DNA of 64,000 bases from an uncultured Robinsoniella sp. (GTDB taxonomy: Bacteria > Bacillota > Clostridia > Lachnospirales > Lachnospiraceae). Each line of letters begins with the position of its first letter. Position 1 is the first letter of the stretch. The translations under genes and the position numbers were made by a program. The stretch spans positions 1-64,000 of the forward strand of contig UQCR01000007.1 in NCBI GenBank assembly GCA_900539655.1, read 5' to 3'. Below the pieces are notes generated by a model. It saw nothing but the letters and a program-made list of their open reading frames with translations, was not told where the DNA came from and searched no databases. Shown one piece after another: positions 42,397 to 51,993 of the stretch.

Positions 42397-43659
42397 ATGA
42401 AAAAAAGTTTTAAGAAGTTATTGGGAGCAGCACTGGCAATTGTTTTAACGGCAGGGACTCTGGCGGGATGCGGTGAAAATGCCGCGATCAAAAACACAGA
42501 AAAAGGGACGGCAAAAGAATCTCAGGCAGCAAAAGGGGATGAAACAGGAAATGATGCGAAAGGAAATAAAAACACAAGTGCAAACAGTGATTTGAAGATT
42601 GCAATTGTATGCTCTAATTCCGGGCAAAATGATAACGGATATAATCAGTCAGCATGTACGGAGGGCAAGGCTATTGCACAGGATCTTGGAGCAGAGTGTA
42701 AGATTGTTGAACCGGTAAATGGCGTGCCTTCTGCTCTGGAAGCACTTGCAGAAGACGGATACAATCTGATTTTCAGCCTGGAATACGACTTTGATGCTTT
42801 AGTAAAAGGTGTGGGCGGCGCAAAGCCAATCGCAGAACAGTATCCGGATACCTGGTTCGTGGTATTTAATGACAATCCGAATCGAAAAGAGGATGGAAGC
42901 ACGCTGCATAACAATGTAATTTCCGTACTGTTTGATGTCCATGAAGCATCTTATCTGGCAGGTTATCTGTCTGTTTATATGAATGAAAATGCAGACAAGC
43001 TGTTCCCGGAAGGCTATTCTATGACACCCCTTGATAAATCCAGAGGCATCGGTTTTATTGGAGGTACAAATTCAAACGGTATCCTTGTATATTCTTACGG
43101 ATTCATTCAGGGAATTAACAAGGCAGCTGAGGAACTAAGCGTGGATTACGATTATTATGCAAAATATGACGCAGGATTTACCGATCCGGCACTGGGAAGT
43201 ACAGTTGCAGGAACTTTCTATGAGAGCGGGGCGAATGTAGTATTTGCAGACGCAGGCGTGGTCGGAGACGGCATTACTTCTAAAGCGAAGGAAGTGGGAA
43301 AAATTGCAATCCAGACGGATGCAAATCTGGATGACCAGCAGCCAGGACATGTTCTGACCAGCGTATTGAAGATCACCGGAGTACCGGTTAAGGTTATTAC
43401 ACAGGCTTATGCAGACGGGAAAATTGCAGATATGGAAAAAGAGCAGAGTTATAACCTGGCGTCAGGAGCAACCGGAATCACAGATTTGGCGGAGATGAGT
43501 AAACATGTGGCAGATACTGCTGTATGGGATGAGATAAAAACAAAAACAGATGAAATCAGCCAGCAGATTCAGGATGGCAAAATAGATGTGGTGAACAAAC
43601 AGATCGGAGAAGAATTTGATCCGGCATCCTGCCCGCATGTAAATATTAAAACTGAGTAA
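42397..43659 (+). CDS. BMP-family substrate-binding lipoprotein (nucleoside ABC transporter)
   Basis: The 420-residue lipoprotein has a signal peptide with lipobox LAGC (about residues 23-26), a Ser/Lys/Glu-rich linker (30-62), and a PnrA/BmpA-type binding domain from LKIAIVCSNSGQNDNGYNQS. Motifs such as FIGGTNSNGILVYSYGFIQG and the VVFADAGVVGDG stretch fit the purine-nucleoside-binding BMP fold. It would capture a nucleoside outside the membrane and deliver it to the permeases encoded just downstream. GGAGGAAG precedes the ATG. Precise ligand unknown. Confidence 0.92.
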   Translation: MKKSFKKLLGAALAIVLTAGTLAGCGENAAIKNTEKGTAKESQAAKGDETGNDAKGNKNTSANSDLKIAIVCSNSGQNDNGYNQSACTEGKAIAQDLGAECKIVEPVNGVPSALEALAEDGYNLIFSLEYDFDALVKGVGGAKPIAEQYPDTWFVVFNDNPNRKEDGSTLHNNVISVLFDVHEASYLAGYLSVYMNENADKLFPEGYSMTPLDKSRGIGFIGGTNSNGILVYSYGFIQGINKAAEELSVDYDYYAKYDAGFTDPALGSTVAGTFYESGANVVFADAGVVGDGITSKAKEVGKIAIQTDANLDDQQPGHVLTSVLKITGVPVKVITQAYADGKIADMEKEQSYNLASGATGITDLAEMSKHVADTAVWDEIKTKTDEISQQIQDGKIDVVNKQIGEEFDPASCPHVNIKTE

Positions 43660-43672
43660 ATGAAAAAGCCTC

Positions 43673-43685
43673 AGAGCGTGTTTGA
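43673..43685 (+). repeat. Solo copy of the MITE end motif
   Basis: AGAGCGTGTTTGA, identical over 13 bases to the inward end of the 34108-34343 element, between the lipoprotein and ATPase genes. CCTC/GAGG around it could form a small hairpin. Confidence 0.45.
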
Positions 43686-43724
43686 CTCCAGATGAGGTAT
43701 TCCAGAAACGAAGGAGCAGAGTAG

Positions 43725-45269
43725 ATGAGTATCATACAAACAATCGACCTAACAAAGAAGTTTGATGCTTTTACAGCGAATGACAAGATCAATATATCCG
43801 TGGAACCCACAGAGATTAAATGTATCGTAGGGGAGAATGGTGCAGGGAAATCAACCCTGATGAATATGCTTTACGGGGCACTCCGGCCTACCAGCGGAAA
43901 GATCCTCATAGACGGAAAGGATGTTAACTTTAAGAACCCAACCGACGCCATAGGGCATGGTATCGGCATGGTGCACCAGCATTTTAAGCTGGTGCCCAGC
44001 CTTACTGTCTATGAAAACATTCTGCTTGGAAGTGAAATTAATAAGAAGTGGAAAGGGAGAAAAAGCCCGTTTATTGACCGTAACACAGAGATTACGAAGG
44101 TAAAGGAATTAATTGAAGAATATCATTTCCAGATTGACCCTCTGGAAAAGGTAGAAAATCTTTCGGTAGGACTGTGCCAGCAGGTAGAAATCCTGAAGAT
44201 GCTGTACCGGAATGTCCGGATATTGATTCTGGATGAGCCCACTGCTGTGCTGACGCCTCAGGAAGTAGACCGTCTGATGGAAAATTTAAAAGAACTTCGG
44301 AAAAATGGGAAAACCATTATTGTGATTACCCATAAATTAAGAGAAGTCATGGAGTTAAGTGACAGTGTGACGGTAATCAAGCAGGGCAAAGTAATTGGAA
44401 ATGTAAAAACGGCTGATACCAATGAGCAGGAGCTGGCGCAGATGATGGTTGGCAGAGATGTGGTATTAACGGTCAGCAATGAAAATGCCTCACCCTGCAG
44501 CTGCGAAACAGCCTACAGTATCAAAGGGCTGTGTACCACAAACGCAGAATTAAAAGAAATCCTTCACAATATAGACTTAGAAGTGCACAAAGGGGAAATC
44601 TTAGGAATTGCCGGTGTAGAGGGCAATGGACAGAGTGAACTGATAAAGGTGCTTACCGGTCTAATGGCTTCAACAAAAGGAAGTGTGAGTTTATGCGGCA
44701 TGGATGTGACAGGTGCCTGGCCCGACGAGCTTCGTAAAAAAGGATTGGGAATTATACCCGAAGACCGCTATGCACAGGGATTATGCCGGGATATGAGTAT
44801 TGGGGAAAACTGTATCGCCGGATACTTTGGAAACCATGGTGTATGTAAATGTGGCGTTCTGCGCGGCAAAGAGATCACTCGTTTGACCGGAGAATACATC
44901 GAAAAGTACGATATCCGTGTAGCCGATCCGGAGGGAGAGATCTCCCAGCTTTCCGGAGGAAATGCCCAAAAGGTGATTATAGCCAGGGAATTTGAGAATC
45001 ATCCGAAAGTGATTATTGCCTGCCAGCCAACCAGAGGGGTGGATATTGGTTCCATTGAGTTTATTCACACCCAGCTGCTCAAATTTAGAAATGAAGGAAA
45101 TTCCGTACTTCTTATATCCAGTGAGCTTTCCGAAATTATGAGTCTCTCAGACCGGATTGCCGTTATGTACAAGGGAGAAATCATAGGAGTTGTATCACCG
45201 GATGTTCCAGTGGAGAAAATTGGTCTGCTGATGGCAGGTGCAAAACCGGATGAGGGGAGAACAGCATGA
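43725..45269 (+). CDS. Nucleoside ABC transporter ATP-binding protein
   Basis: The 514-residue protein has two ABC domains, as in NupO/YufO and other BMP-associated ATPases. First Walker A GENGAGKSTLMNMLYG (residue 38 on), signature LSVGLCQQVEILKML and Walker B ILILDEPTAVL. The second domain has GVEGNGQSELIKVLTG in place of a canonical Walker A, signature LSGGNAQKVIIAREF, and IACQPTRGVDIG. The degenerate second P-loop is normal in this family. Its stop overlaps the next permease start (ATGA). Confidence 0.95.
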   Translation: MSIIQTIDLTKKFDAFTANDKINISVEPTEIKCIVGENGAGKSTLMNMLYGALRPTSGKILIDGKDVNFKNPTDAIGHGIGMVHQHFKLVPSLTVYENILLGSEINKKWKGRKSPFIDRNTEITKVKELIEEYHFQIDPLEKVENLSVGLCQQVEILKMLYRNVRILILDEPTAVLTPQEVDRLMENLKELRKNGKTIIVITHKLREVMELSDSVTVIKQGKVIGNVKTADTNEQELAQMMVGRDVVLTVSNENASPCSCETAYSIKGLCTTNAELKEILHNIDLEVHKGEILGIAGVEGNGQSELIKVLTGLMASTKGSVSLCGMDVTGAWPDELRKKGLGIIPEDRYAQGLCRDMSIGENCIAGYFGNHGVCKCGVLRGKEITRLTGEYIEKYDIRVADPEGEISQLSGGNAQKVIIAREFENHPKVIIACQPTRGVDIGSIEFIHTQLLKFRNEGNSVLLISSELSEIMSLSDRIAVMYKGEIIGVVSPDVPVEKIGLLMAGAKPDEGRTA

Positions 45270-46348
45270 ATAAAAGAGAGAAAAGAATATCCATATTTCC
45301 CAAGATTGTAAATACACTTTTACCCATACTTCTGGCATTTGGAATTGGCGGCGTAATCATAGCGGCAATTGGGGAAAATCCATTTGAAGTCTATGGGATC
45401 ATGCTTGGAAAATCCCTATTTACAGCGAAAGGATTCAGCAATACGCTGCATTATGCATCCCCGTTGATTCTAACGGGACTTGCCATTGCAATTACCTTTA
45501 AAGCAAACATATTTAACATGGGTGTGGAAGGACAGCTGCTTCTGGGCGGATTCTTTTCCGGTATTGCAGGTGCGATGATTTCTATCGGAAGCCCATTTTG
45601 GCATAAAGTAATCTGTATGCTGGTGGGGATGCTTTTCGGCGTTTTATTTGCCCTTATACCCGCATTGTTAAAAGCATATTTTCATGTGGATGAAATGGTT
45701 GTAACACTGACCTTAAATTATGCGATGATTAAAATCCTGGAATATTTATCTTCCGGACCCTTCCGGGATGACGGATCAGGATATGTATGTACGCCCACCA
45801 TTAAGGAGACTGCCATGTTTTCAAGGCTTGGGGACTCGAAGCTTACGCTGTTTTTCTTTATAGCGCTGGCGGTGCTGCTGGTCATGGCATTTGTCATGAA
45901 GAAGACGAAGCTGGGATACGAAGTCACGGCAATCGGAAAGAATCCGGAATTCTCGGAAGCTTCCGGTATCCGTGTCCGCAAAAAAATTATAATCCTCATG
46001 TGTCTGAGCGGTGCACTTGCGGGGCTTGCAGGCTCCGGACAGATGATGAGCGAAGCATTTAAATATACCCTGACCTTCTCAGGAACAACAGGACTTGGCT
46101 GGGATGGTATGCTGATTGCCCTTTTGGGACGGCACAATCCTTTCGGCATCCTGCTGGCTGCTATTTTCTACAGCGGACTGAAAACAGGTGCCGACAATAT
46201 CAATATGTATACCGCAGTACCAAAAGAAATCGTGGGCGTATTGCAGGGACTGATTATTTTATTCCTGGCAGTTCGTTTCTTCAATGAAAAATATGGCTTT
46301 ATGGAACACTATAAAATGTGGAAAGAGAACAGGAGGGCAGCAGAATGA
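45266..46348 (+). CDS. Nucleoside ABC transporter permease 1
   Basis: The 360-residue membrane protein has about ten hydrophobic segments of the BPD_transp_2 family (as in NupP/YufP). The characteristic FKANIFNMGVEGQLLLGGFF lies near residue 75, and EASGIRVRKKIIILMCLSGA serves as the coupling region. It overlaps the ATPase gene by four bases and the next permease by four, so translation is coupled. Confidence 0.93.
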   Translation: MNKREKRISIFPKIVNTLLPILLAFGIGGVIIAAIGENPFEVYGIMLGKSLFTAKGFSNTLHYASPLILTGLAIAITFKANIFNMGVEGQLLLGGFFSGIAGAMISIGSPFWHKVICMLVGMLFGVLFALIPALLKAYFHVDEMVVTLTLNYAMIKILEYLSSGPFRDDGSGYVCTPTIKETAMFSRLGDSKLTLFFFIALAVLLVMAFVMKKTKLGYEVTAIGKNPEFSEASGIRVRKKIIILMCLSGALAGLAGSGQMMSEAFKYTLTFSGTTGLGWDGMLIALLGRHNPFGILLAAIFYSGLKTGADNINMYTAVPKEIVGVLQGLIILFLAVRFFNEKYGFMEHYKMWKENRRAAE

Positions 46349-47253
46349 ATTTTCTAGGAAATATTTTATACGATTCTGTATATCATGCAACGCCTATACT
46401 TCTGTGTGTTCTGGGCGGGATCTTTGCCTATAAGGCAAATGTTCTGAACATCGCACTGGAAGGCATCATGCTTGCAGGTGCATTTGTTTCCCTTCTGGTT
46501 TCCTATTTAACGGGAAATATTGTACTGGGGTATGTAACGGCTCTTGTTGTCTGTATACTGATTGGACTAGTTTTCTCTTTTATGACGGTAACCTGGAAGG
46601 GAAATGTAATTGTCGTAGGTCTTGCTATCAACATGCTGGTTCCTGCAGTGGCAGGCTTTGTACTTCAGTATATGCAGTCTGCAAACATTACGCTTACCTG
46701 GAAAAATGTAGCGGATTTTAAAATACATATTCCGCTTATAGATAAAATTCCGATTCTTGGGGATATATTAAGCGGGCATACGCCCATAACTTACCTGGCA
46801 TTTATAGGGATTGCCCTGATCTGGCTTTTGATGTACCGCACAAAGTTTGGTATTTATGTAAGAGTAGTCGGGGAAAATGAAGATGCAGCCAGAAATATGG
46901 GGCTGAATACGAATAAATACCGCTATCTGGCAATTCTCTTAGGTGCAGTCTGCTGTTCCCTTGCAGGAATCAACCTGGCATTGGAGCGTATGGTTCTCTT
47001 TACCAATAATATGACAGCCGGACGTGGCTTTATCGCCATTGCAGCAATCTACTGCGGACAGGGAGATCCCATTTCCAGTGCGATGTATGCCATCGTTTTT
47101 GGAGCTGCCAGAGCGCTTGCAGTAAATATGGGGCTCTATGCGGGACCTGCAGCAGCGTTGTTTGATGTAATCCCATATGTGGTCATGAGCATTGTATTAA
47201 CCATTGTATCCATGCTGAAATACAGAAATAACAAGGTGAGGGGATTTCACTGA
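46345..47253 (+). CDS. Nucleoside ABC transporter permease 2
   Basis: About 302 residues, start at ATG 46345 because AGGAGGGC precedes it and it overlaps the previous stop. It contains the family motif YKANVLNIALEGIMLAGAFV and, later, ARNMGLNTNKYRYLAILLGA. Together with permease 1 it should form the channel of the BMP-dependent importer (NupQ/YufQ type). Confidence 0.93.
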   Translation: MNFLGNILYDSVYHATPILLCVLGGIFAYKANVLNIALEGIMLAGAFVSLLVSYLTGNIVLGYVTALVVCILIGLVFSFMTVTWKGNVIVVGLAINMLVPAVAGFVLQYMQSANITLTWKNVADFKIHIPLIDKIPILGDILSGHTPITYLAFIGIALIWLLMYRTKFGIYVRVVGENEDAARNMGLNTNKYRYLAILLGAVCCSLAGINLALERMVLFTNNMTAGRGFIAIAAIYCGQGDPISSAMYAIVFGAARALAVNMGLYAGPAAALFDVIPYVVMSIVLTIVSMLKYRNNKVRGFH

Positions 47254-47385
47254 TTTTCAGGGCAACGAGTGGGGCGGAGTGATGTGCAAATGCACAGCAG
47301 TTGGCTGAGAGATGTCTAACTATCCAGGCATGGAGATTGCAGAATGCATTTAAACATGCTTTAAAAGAGAAAGGAATATGCAGCG
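47254..47385. other. Short intergenic region
   Basis: No terminator or promoter of good quality is seen between the transporter and the enzyme genes, so they may be one transcript. Confidence 0.4.
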
Positions 47386-47952
47386 ATGAGTGAAACGGCT
47401 TTATTAATTGTAGATATGGTGAAAGATTTTACCGATGAAGAGGGACTGGTTTTCTACCCCCAGAACCGGGAGATTTTACCGAAAATAAAGGAAGTTCTGG
47501 ACAAATGCAGGGAGAAAGACACTCTTATTGTGTTCCTTCAGCACTGTAACCGGAAAGGTAAATTTGACAGAAAAGCGGCATCTATGCGCCCCAATTGTAT
47601 TGAAGGCAGCGGGGGAGAGGAAATAGATCCGATGCTGGAAGTGGATGAGGAAAAGGATTATGTCATTAAAAAGCGCAGGTACAGCGGTTTCTTTGGAACA
47701 GACCTGGATCTGGTCCTGCGTGAAAATGGCGTTAAGAATGTAATTATTGTAGGAACAAAGACAAACTGCTGTATTCGTGCAACTGTTACCGATGCATTTT
47801 ACCTGGATTACAATAGCTATGTGGTGTCAGACTGTGTGGCAACCAATTCACAGGTTGTGAATCAGGTACATCTGGAGGATATCAACAAATATCTGGGGAA
47901 GGTAGTAGACATGGATATGCTGTTTCAGATGCTGGATGAGGGGGAGATATAA
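47386..47952 (+). CDS. Isochorismatase-family cysteine hydrolase
   Basis: The 188-residue protein carries the catalytic triad of the family: Asp in LLIVDMVKDF (residue 10), Lys in VIKKRRYSGFFGTDL (about residue 97) and the nucleophile Cys in GTKTNCCIRATVTDA (about residue 126). Relatives hydrolyse amides such as nicotinamide, ureidoacrylate or N-carbamoyl compounds. In this operon an amide or ureido product of base breakdown would be a logical substrate, but that is inference. Four bases separate it from the kinase gene. Confidence 0.88.
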   Translation: MSETALLIVDMVKDFTDEEGLVFYPQNREILPKIKEVLDKCREKDTLIVFLQHCNRKGKFDRKAASMRPNCIEGSGGEEIDPMLEVDEEKDYVIKKRRYSGFFGTDLDLVLRENGVKNVIIVGTKTNCCIRATVTDAFYLDYNSYVVSDCVATNSQVVNQVHLEDINKYLGKVVDMDMLFQMLDEGEI

Positions 47953-47955
47953 GAA

Positions 47956-48903
47956 ATGAGTCAGTTTGAAGTTTTAACCAGCGGATATGTGAGCATGGAC
48001 CATATTATTAAGATTGCTTCGCCGGCAAAAATCGGCTGCACTTCCCTGGTAACAAATAAAAATAACGTACAGATATATTATGGAGGATGTTCCGTCAACA
48101 TCGCTTATGGGCTGAACCGCCTGGGAATTAATACCCTCCCGGTCTTAAGGGTTGGCGGGGACTATGAAGCAAATGGCTTTAAGCATTTCCTGGAAGAGGG
48201 GAATATTCCTTTGGACGGTATACGGGTTATTGAAGAAGAAGCAACTTCAGTATGCTATTTGCTGCAGGATAACAACAATGACCACATTACGATTTTTTAT
48301 CCGGGGGCAATGGACAGCAGATATGCCGGACCAATCGATGGCAGCTTATTTGAAGGTGCCAGGCTGGGTGTCATTACCGTTGCTGCAAGAGAAGATAACG
48401 AGGTGTTTTATCAGCAGTGCCAGGCACATGATGTGCCGGTGGTATTTGGGATGAAAGATGATTTCGATGCATTTCCGGAAACATTTCTAAAGACACTTCT
48501 CACGGGAAGTAAAATTATTTTTACCAATGAAGTGGAACGGGAAATGATTGAAAAAATATATGGTTTTGAAGACATCACGAAGCTGTTTGAAATAGGGAGG
48601 GCAGATGTGATTGTAACTACTATGGGCAAAGACGGAAGCATCTGCTATGAGAGAACTCCGCAAGGGATTTGCACCCGGAAAATAGGCATCTGTGAGGCAG
48701 AGCATATTGTCGATGCTACAGGTTCCGGAGATGCTTATATGGCGGGATTTCTCTACGGCTATTTAAGAGGGATGGAGAGTGTGGAGTGCTGCAGGCTTGG
48801 AAGCGTGCTGTCCTGGTTTGTACTGCAGGCGGAAGGGTGCTGTACGAATCTTCCTACGGAAGAGCAGTTTCTGGAAAAGTATCGGGAGATTCGGTCATGT
48901 TAG
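47956..48903 (+). CDS. PfkB-family carbohydrate/nucleoside kinase
   Basis: The 315-residue kinase shows both PfkB signatures: an N-terminal glycine-rich region YYGGCSVNIAYGLNRLG, and the C-terminal DATGSGDAYMAGFLYGYLRG with the catalytic aspartate. Family members phosphorylate ribose, adenosine, inosine, pseudouridine and other sugars. Its place next to a nucleoside phosphorylase points to a nucleoside or pentose substrate. GGGGGAGAT precedes the ATG. Confidence 0.92.
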   Translation: MSQFEVLTSGYVSMDHIIKIASPAKIGCTSLVTNKNNVQIYYGGCSVNIAYGLNRLGINTLPVLRVGGDYEANGFKHFLEEGNIPLDGIRVIEEEATSVCYLLQDNNNDHITIFYPGAMDSRYAGPIDGSLFEGARLGVITVAAREDNEVFYQQCQAHDVPVVFGMKDDFDAFPETFLKTLLTGSKIIFTNEVEREMIEKIYGFEDITKLFEIGRADVIVTTMGKDGSICYERTPQGICTRKIGICEAEHIVDATGSGDAYMAGFLYGYLRGMESVECCRLGSVLSWFVLQAEGCCTNLPTEEQFLEKYREIRSC

Positions 48904-48957
48904 GAAATTTAAGAATATTAAGAGCATAATAAATGGATTTAGCAAAGGAGGTAGTCA

Positions 48958-49722
48958 ATGAACACATTATACTTAGGAGCGGACCGTTCCAGTATTGCAA
49001 AATATGTATTGTTTTCGGGGGATCCCTGGAGAGTGGATGTATTGAAACAATATCTTGAGGAGCCGGTACATGTGGCTTTCCAGAGGGAGTTTAATACATA
49101 CACAGGTATCTATAAAGGAGTTCCGGTTACGGTAACTTCAACCGGAATTGGTGCACCTTCAGCAGCAATTGCCCTGGAAGAAATGTATGAAGCGGGCATG
49201 GAGGTAGCAGTCCGAATGGGAACCGTAATGGGACTGCAGGACGATTTACTGGGGAAATTCATCATTCCTGTTGCGGCTATGAGAAGAGAGAGCACCAGTC
49301 TGACTTATGTAGAAGAGTCTTATCCGGCAGTTGCGGATATCGAACTGGTCAATGCAATGAATGAAACTGTGACCCGGATGGGTGCAAAATACGTCAATGG
49401 CATCAACTGTACGATGGATGGGTTTTACAGTCAGATGCATGATTCCCGGTTTTCACTGGAAGCCGGCAGAGATATGTCAGAAACCTTTCTTGAACTCAAG
49501 AAATTAAAAGTGACAGGAATCGATATGGAATCCTCCTGTCTGCTGACAGTTGGAAGGCTTATGGGAGTTAAAACCTGTATTGTAACCATGACTACTGTAT
49601 TAGAAAACTTAAAGGAAACATTGCAGGGACAGGCCAGAAAAGATGCAGAAGATCTGCTTTGCAGAACTGTACTGGAAGGAATTTACCAGTATGATCAGAA
49701 CCAGAAAAAAATTGCAGAATGA
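48958..49722 (+). CDS. Nucleoside phosphorylase (uridine phosphorylase/PNP-I family)
   Basis: The 254-residue enzyme has the phosphate-binding start SGDPWRVDVLKQYL, the strand TSTGIGAPSAAIALEEM, and the ribose-binding GIDMESSCLLTVGRLMG motif (residues about 183-199). It should split a nucleoside into a base and ribose-1-phosphate. The base-recognition sequence MDGFYSQMHDSRF differs from the GxTxxFxxGQ pattern of ordinary uridine phosphorylase, so specificity is uncertain. AAGGAGG lies upstream. Confidence 0.9.
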   Translation: MNTLYLGADRSSIAKYVLFSGDPWRVDVLKQYLEEPVHVAFQREFNTYTGIYKGVPVTVTSTGIGAPSAAIALEEMYEAGMEVAVRMGTVMGLQDDLLGKFIIPVAAMRRESTSLTYVEESYPAVADIELVNAMNETVTRMGAKYVNGINCTMDGFYSQMHDSRFSLEAGRDMSETFLELKKLKVTGIDMESSCLLTVGRLMGVKTCIVTMTTVLENLKETLQGQARKDAEDLLCRTVLEGIYQYDQNQKKIAE

Positions 49723-49946
49723 GTGATAAAGAGAAGAGTTTGCAGAATGGGTGATAAAGAGAAGAAGTTTGTAGAATAAATGAGAAAGAAAAGCAATTTG
49801 CAGAATGAATGAGATAGAGTGAAATTTGCAAATAAACGAGAAAGAAAAGGGTTTGCAAAACGAGTCTTAAAGAGAAGAAGTTTGCAGATTAAATGAGTAA
49901 GAGAAGAAATATGCGAAATGAATTAAGAAAGGAAGTTTGCAGAATG
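49711..49946 (+). repeat. Imperfect tandem repeat, nine copies of 26-29 bp, between two genes
   Basis: Copies of TTTGCAGAATGAATGAgaaagAGAAGAAG recur with TTG at 49712, 49740, 49769, 49798, 49826, 49853, 49882, 49911 and 49937. The first includes the stop codon of the phosphorylase gene and the last the start codon of the BtpA gene. Each unit combines a purine-rich Shine-Dalgarno-like block with an ATG or its relic. Confidence 0.8.
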
Positions 49947-50741
49947 AATGAAAAACAGATATTTACAACAAATACAAAAACAATCATAGGCATGGTTCAT
50001 TGTCTGCCGCTGCCGGGAACAGCGGGATTTGGCGGTGATTATGAGCAGATTTTAAAACGTGCCGTAGAAGATGCCGTGACTTTGGAAAAAGCAGGTGTGG
50101 ATGCTGTGATTGTGGAAAATATGGGGGACACTCCATTTAGTGCATTGCTGAATACCGCTCAGACCGCAGCTTTATCGGCAGCAGCAATGGAAGTACGCAG
50201 AGCAGTAAAGATTCCAATCGGTATTGATGCAGCATTTAACGACTGTAAGGCGTCCCTGGCCATTGCGGGTATCACAGGTGCAGACTTTGTTCGTGTTCCG
50301 GTATTTGTGGATACGGTGGTATTTACGGATGGATTTATTATGCCTTGCGCAAAGGAATGTATGGAATACAGAAGCCAGCTGAACTTATCTCATGTTAAGA
50401 TTCTGGCGGATGTTCAGGTTAAACATGCACACATGCTTCTGCCACATATTGCAGTGGAGCAGTCAGCAAAAGAAGCAGCAGCTAACGGAGCAGATGCGAT
50501 CATCGTCACCGGCAGTGAAATCGGAGTGGAAACCCCAATTGATATGATTGCCCGTGTGAAAAAATCAGTTTCACTTCCGGTATTTGCAGGAAGCGGTGTA
50601 AATGCCGCTAATATCAGCGAACAGATGCAGACGGCAGACGGAGCTATTATAGGTTCCAGCATGAAAAAGGACGGAATCCTTACAAATCCCATTGATTATC
50701 AGCTTGTTCGGGAAGTGATGGATGGGTTAGGGCGTATTTGA
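49944..50741 (+). CDS. BtpA/SgcQ family TIM-barrel protein
   Basis: About 265 residues. The N-terminal IIGMVHCLPLPGTAGFGGDY, then AVTLEKAGVDAVIVENMGDTPF, and the C-terminal GSGVNAANISEQMQTADGAIIGSSMKKDG are signatures of the BtpA/SgcQ family, a TIM barrel without a firmly known reaction. In cyanobacteria BtpA affects photosystem I; in other bacteria the family sits in sugar or nucleoside operons. I start at ATG 49944, in the last tandem repeat, with AAAGGAAG upstream. Here it probably acts on a phosphorylated sugar or base derivative (inference). Confidence 0.85.
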   Translation: MNEKQIFTTNTKTIIGMVHCLPLPGTAGFGGDYEQILKRAVEDAVTLEKAGVDAVIVENMGDTPFSALLNTAQTAALSAAAMEVRRAVKIPIGIDAAFNDCKASLAIAGITGADFVRVPVFVDTVVFTDGFIMPCAKECMEYRSQLNLSHVKILADVQVKHAHMLLPHIAVEQSAKEAAANGADAIIVTGSEIGVETPIDMIARVKKSVSLPVFAGSGVNAANISEQMQTADGAIIGSSMKKDGILTNPIDYQLVREVMDGLGRI

Positions 50742-50758
50742 ACATTCATTCCCGCCAT
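50729..50758 (+). repeat. Decayed copy of the MITE end at the BtpA stop
   Basis: AGGGCGTATTTGAACATTCA and the following TTCCCGCCA match the right end of the 34108-34343 element (AGAGCGTGTTTGAAAATTCA then TTCCTGCCA) at most positions and supply the stop codon of the BtpA gene. Confidence 0.45.
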
Positions 50759-50834
50759 CTGCACGTCCCGCGATGTGGTATAAATGTAGTAAGTTTAAGG
50801 TAAAACGGAATTTAATTAATAGAAGAGTGAGGTA

Positions 50835-51989
50835 ATGAAAATGATGAGACCTATGAAATTAGCCGGAAGCCAGCTCCTGTTCGGAGAGGGCTGCCTGGAA
50901 CATATAAGAACGTTGGAATATAAAAGAGTTACGATTGTACTTGGTGGCTCCAGTATGCAAAAAAGCGGAATGCTCAAGAAGGTAAAAGGATTATTTGAAG
51001 AGAATGGGGCAGTTGTTTCCGTGATCGAGGGAGTAGAGCCGGATCCTACATTTGCAACAGTATTAAGAGGTGCGAAAGATATGCAGGATGCAGAGCCGGA
51101 TCTGATTGTAGCGCTGGGAGGCGGCTCTGTTATGGATGCAGCTAAAACCATGTGGATTTATTATGAAAATCCCGAGCTTCAGAAACTGGAAGAAGTTTTA
51201 CCGCCAAATCCATTTCCTAAGTTAAGGACAAAAGCACACTTCTGCTGTATCCCATCCACCGCCGGGACAGCCAGTGAGGTTTCCCGTTCTGTTGTAATCT
51301 CCGATAATGAAACCGGAATGAAACATGGAATTGGAAATATGGAAATGATGCCGGATATAGCCATCTGTGATCCGGAAGTCACGGTCTCCATGCCGCCGCG
51401 TATTACGGCGGAGACGGGAATGGATGCCCTGACCCATGCAATCGAAGCGTTGGTTTCTACCAGGGCAAATTATATAGGGGATATTCTGGCTGGCAGGGCA
51501 GCTTTAGATATTATGGAATATTTACCCCAGGCTTATGAAAATGGGCAGAATCTTGCTGTAAGAGAGAAGATGCTGAATGCCTCAATGGCAGCAGGCATTG
51601 CATTTACAAATGTTTCACTTGGCATTGTTCATTCCATGGCACATACTTTGGGCGGTTTCTTTCATGTTCCCCACGGGTTGGGAGATGCTATGCTGTTACC
51701 TTATATCATTCGTTTCAACAGCCAGGATGAGAGAGCAGAAAAAATTTATAACGAACTGGCACAAAAAGCAGGGGGAGAAAATCTGGCGGATATGATTGCA
51801 AAGCTTAATGAACAGCTTCATATCCCGGCATGTTTCCATGAAATTATAGAGGATGAGGAAAAATATAACAGTCTTATAGCTGTAATGGCTAAGACCGCAA
51901 TGGAAGATGGCTGTACCAAAACCAATCCGGTCATCCCGTCATTAGAACAGTTTATTGAATTATTTAAAAAGGCATATAAAGGAGAATAG
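50835..51989 (+). CDS. Iron-containing alcohol dehydrogenase
   Basis: The 384-residue protein belongs to the type III (Fe/Zn) dehydrogenases. NAD(P) is bound by ALGGGSVMDAAKTMWIYY (about residue 95), STAGTASEVSRSVVI follows, and metal ligands are expected in MDALTHAIEAL and HSMAHTLGGFFHVPHG. It would interconvert an aldehyde and alcohol arising in the pathway. Start ATG 50835 after GTGAGGTA. Specific substrate unknown; neighbours suggest a C3 or sugar-derived aldehyde. Confidence 0.92.
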   Translation: MKMMRPMKLAGSQLLFGEGCLEHIRTLEYKRVTIVLGGSSMQKSGMLKKVKGLFEENGAVVSVIEGVEPDPTFATVLRGAKDMQDAEPDLIVALGGGSVMDAAKTMWIYYENPELQKLEEVLPPNPFPKLRTKAHFCCIPSTAGTASEVSRSVVISDNETGMKHGIGNMEMMPDIAICDPEVTVSMPPRITAETGMDALTHAIEALVSTRANYIGDILAGRAALDIMEYLPQAYENGQNLAVREKMLNASMAAGIAFTNVSLGIVHSMAHTLGGFFHVPHGLGDAMLLPYIIRFNSQDERAEKIYNELAQKAGGENLADMIAKLNEQLHIPACFHEIIEDEEKYNSLIAVMAKTAMEDGCTKTNPVIPSLEQFIELFKKAYKGE

Positions 51990-51993
51990 AGTT

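Noticed and set aside
43673..43685. A complete second MITE at this place
   Set aside because: Only one end motif is present and no inverted partner was found nearby, so it is listed as a solo motif.
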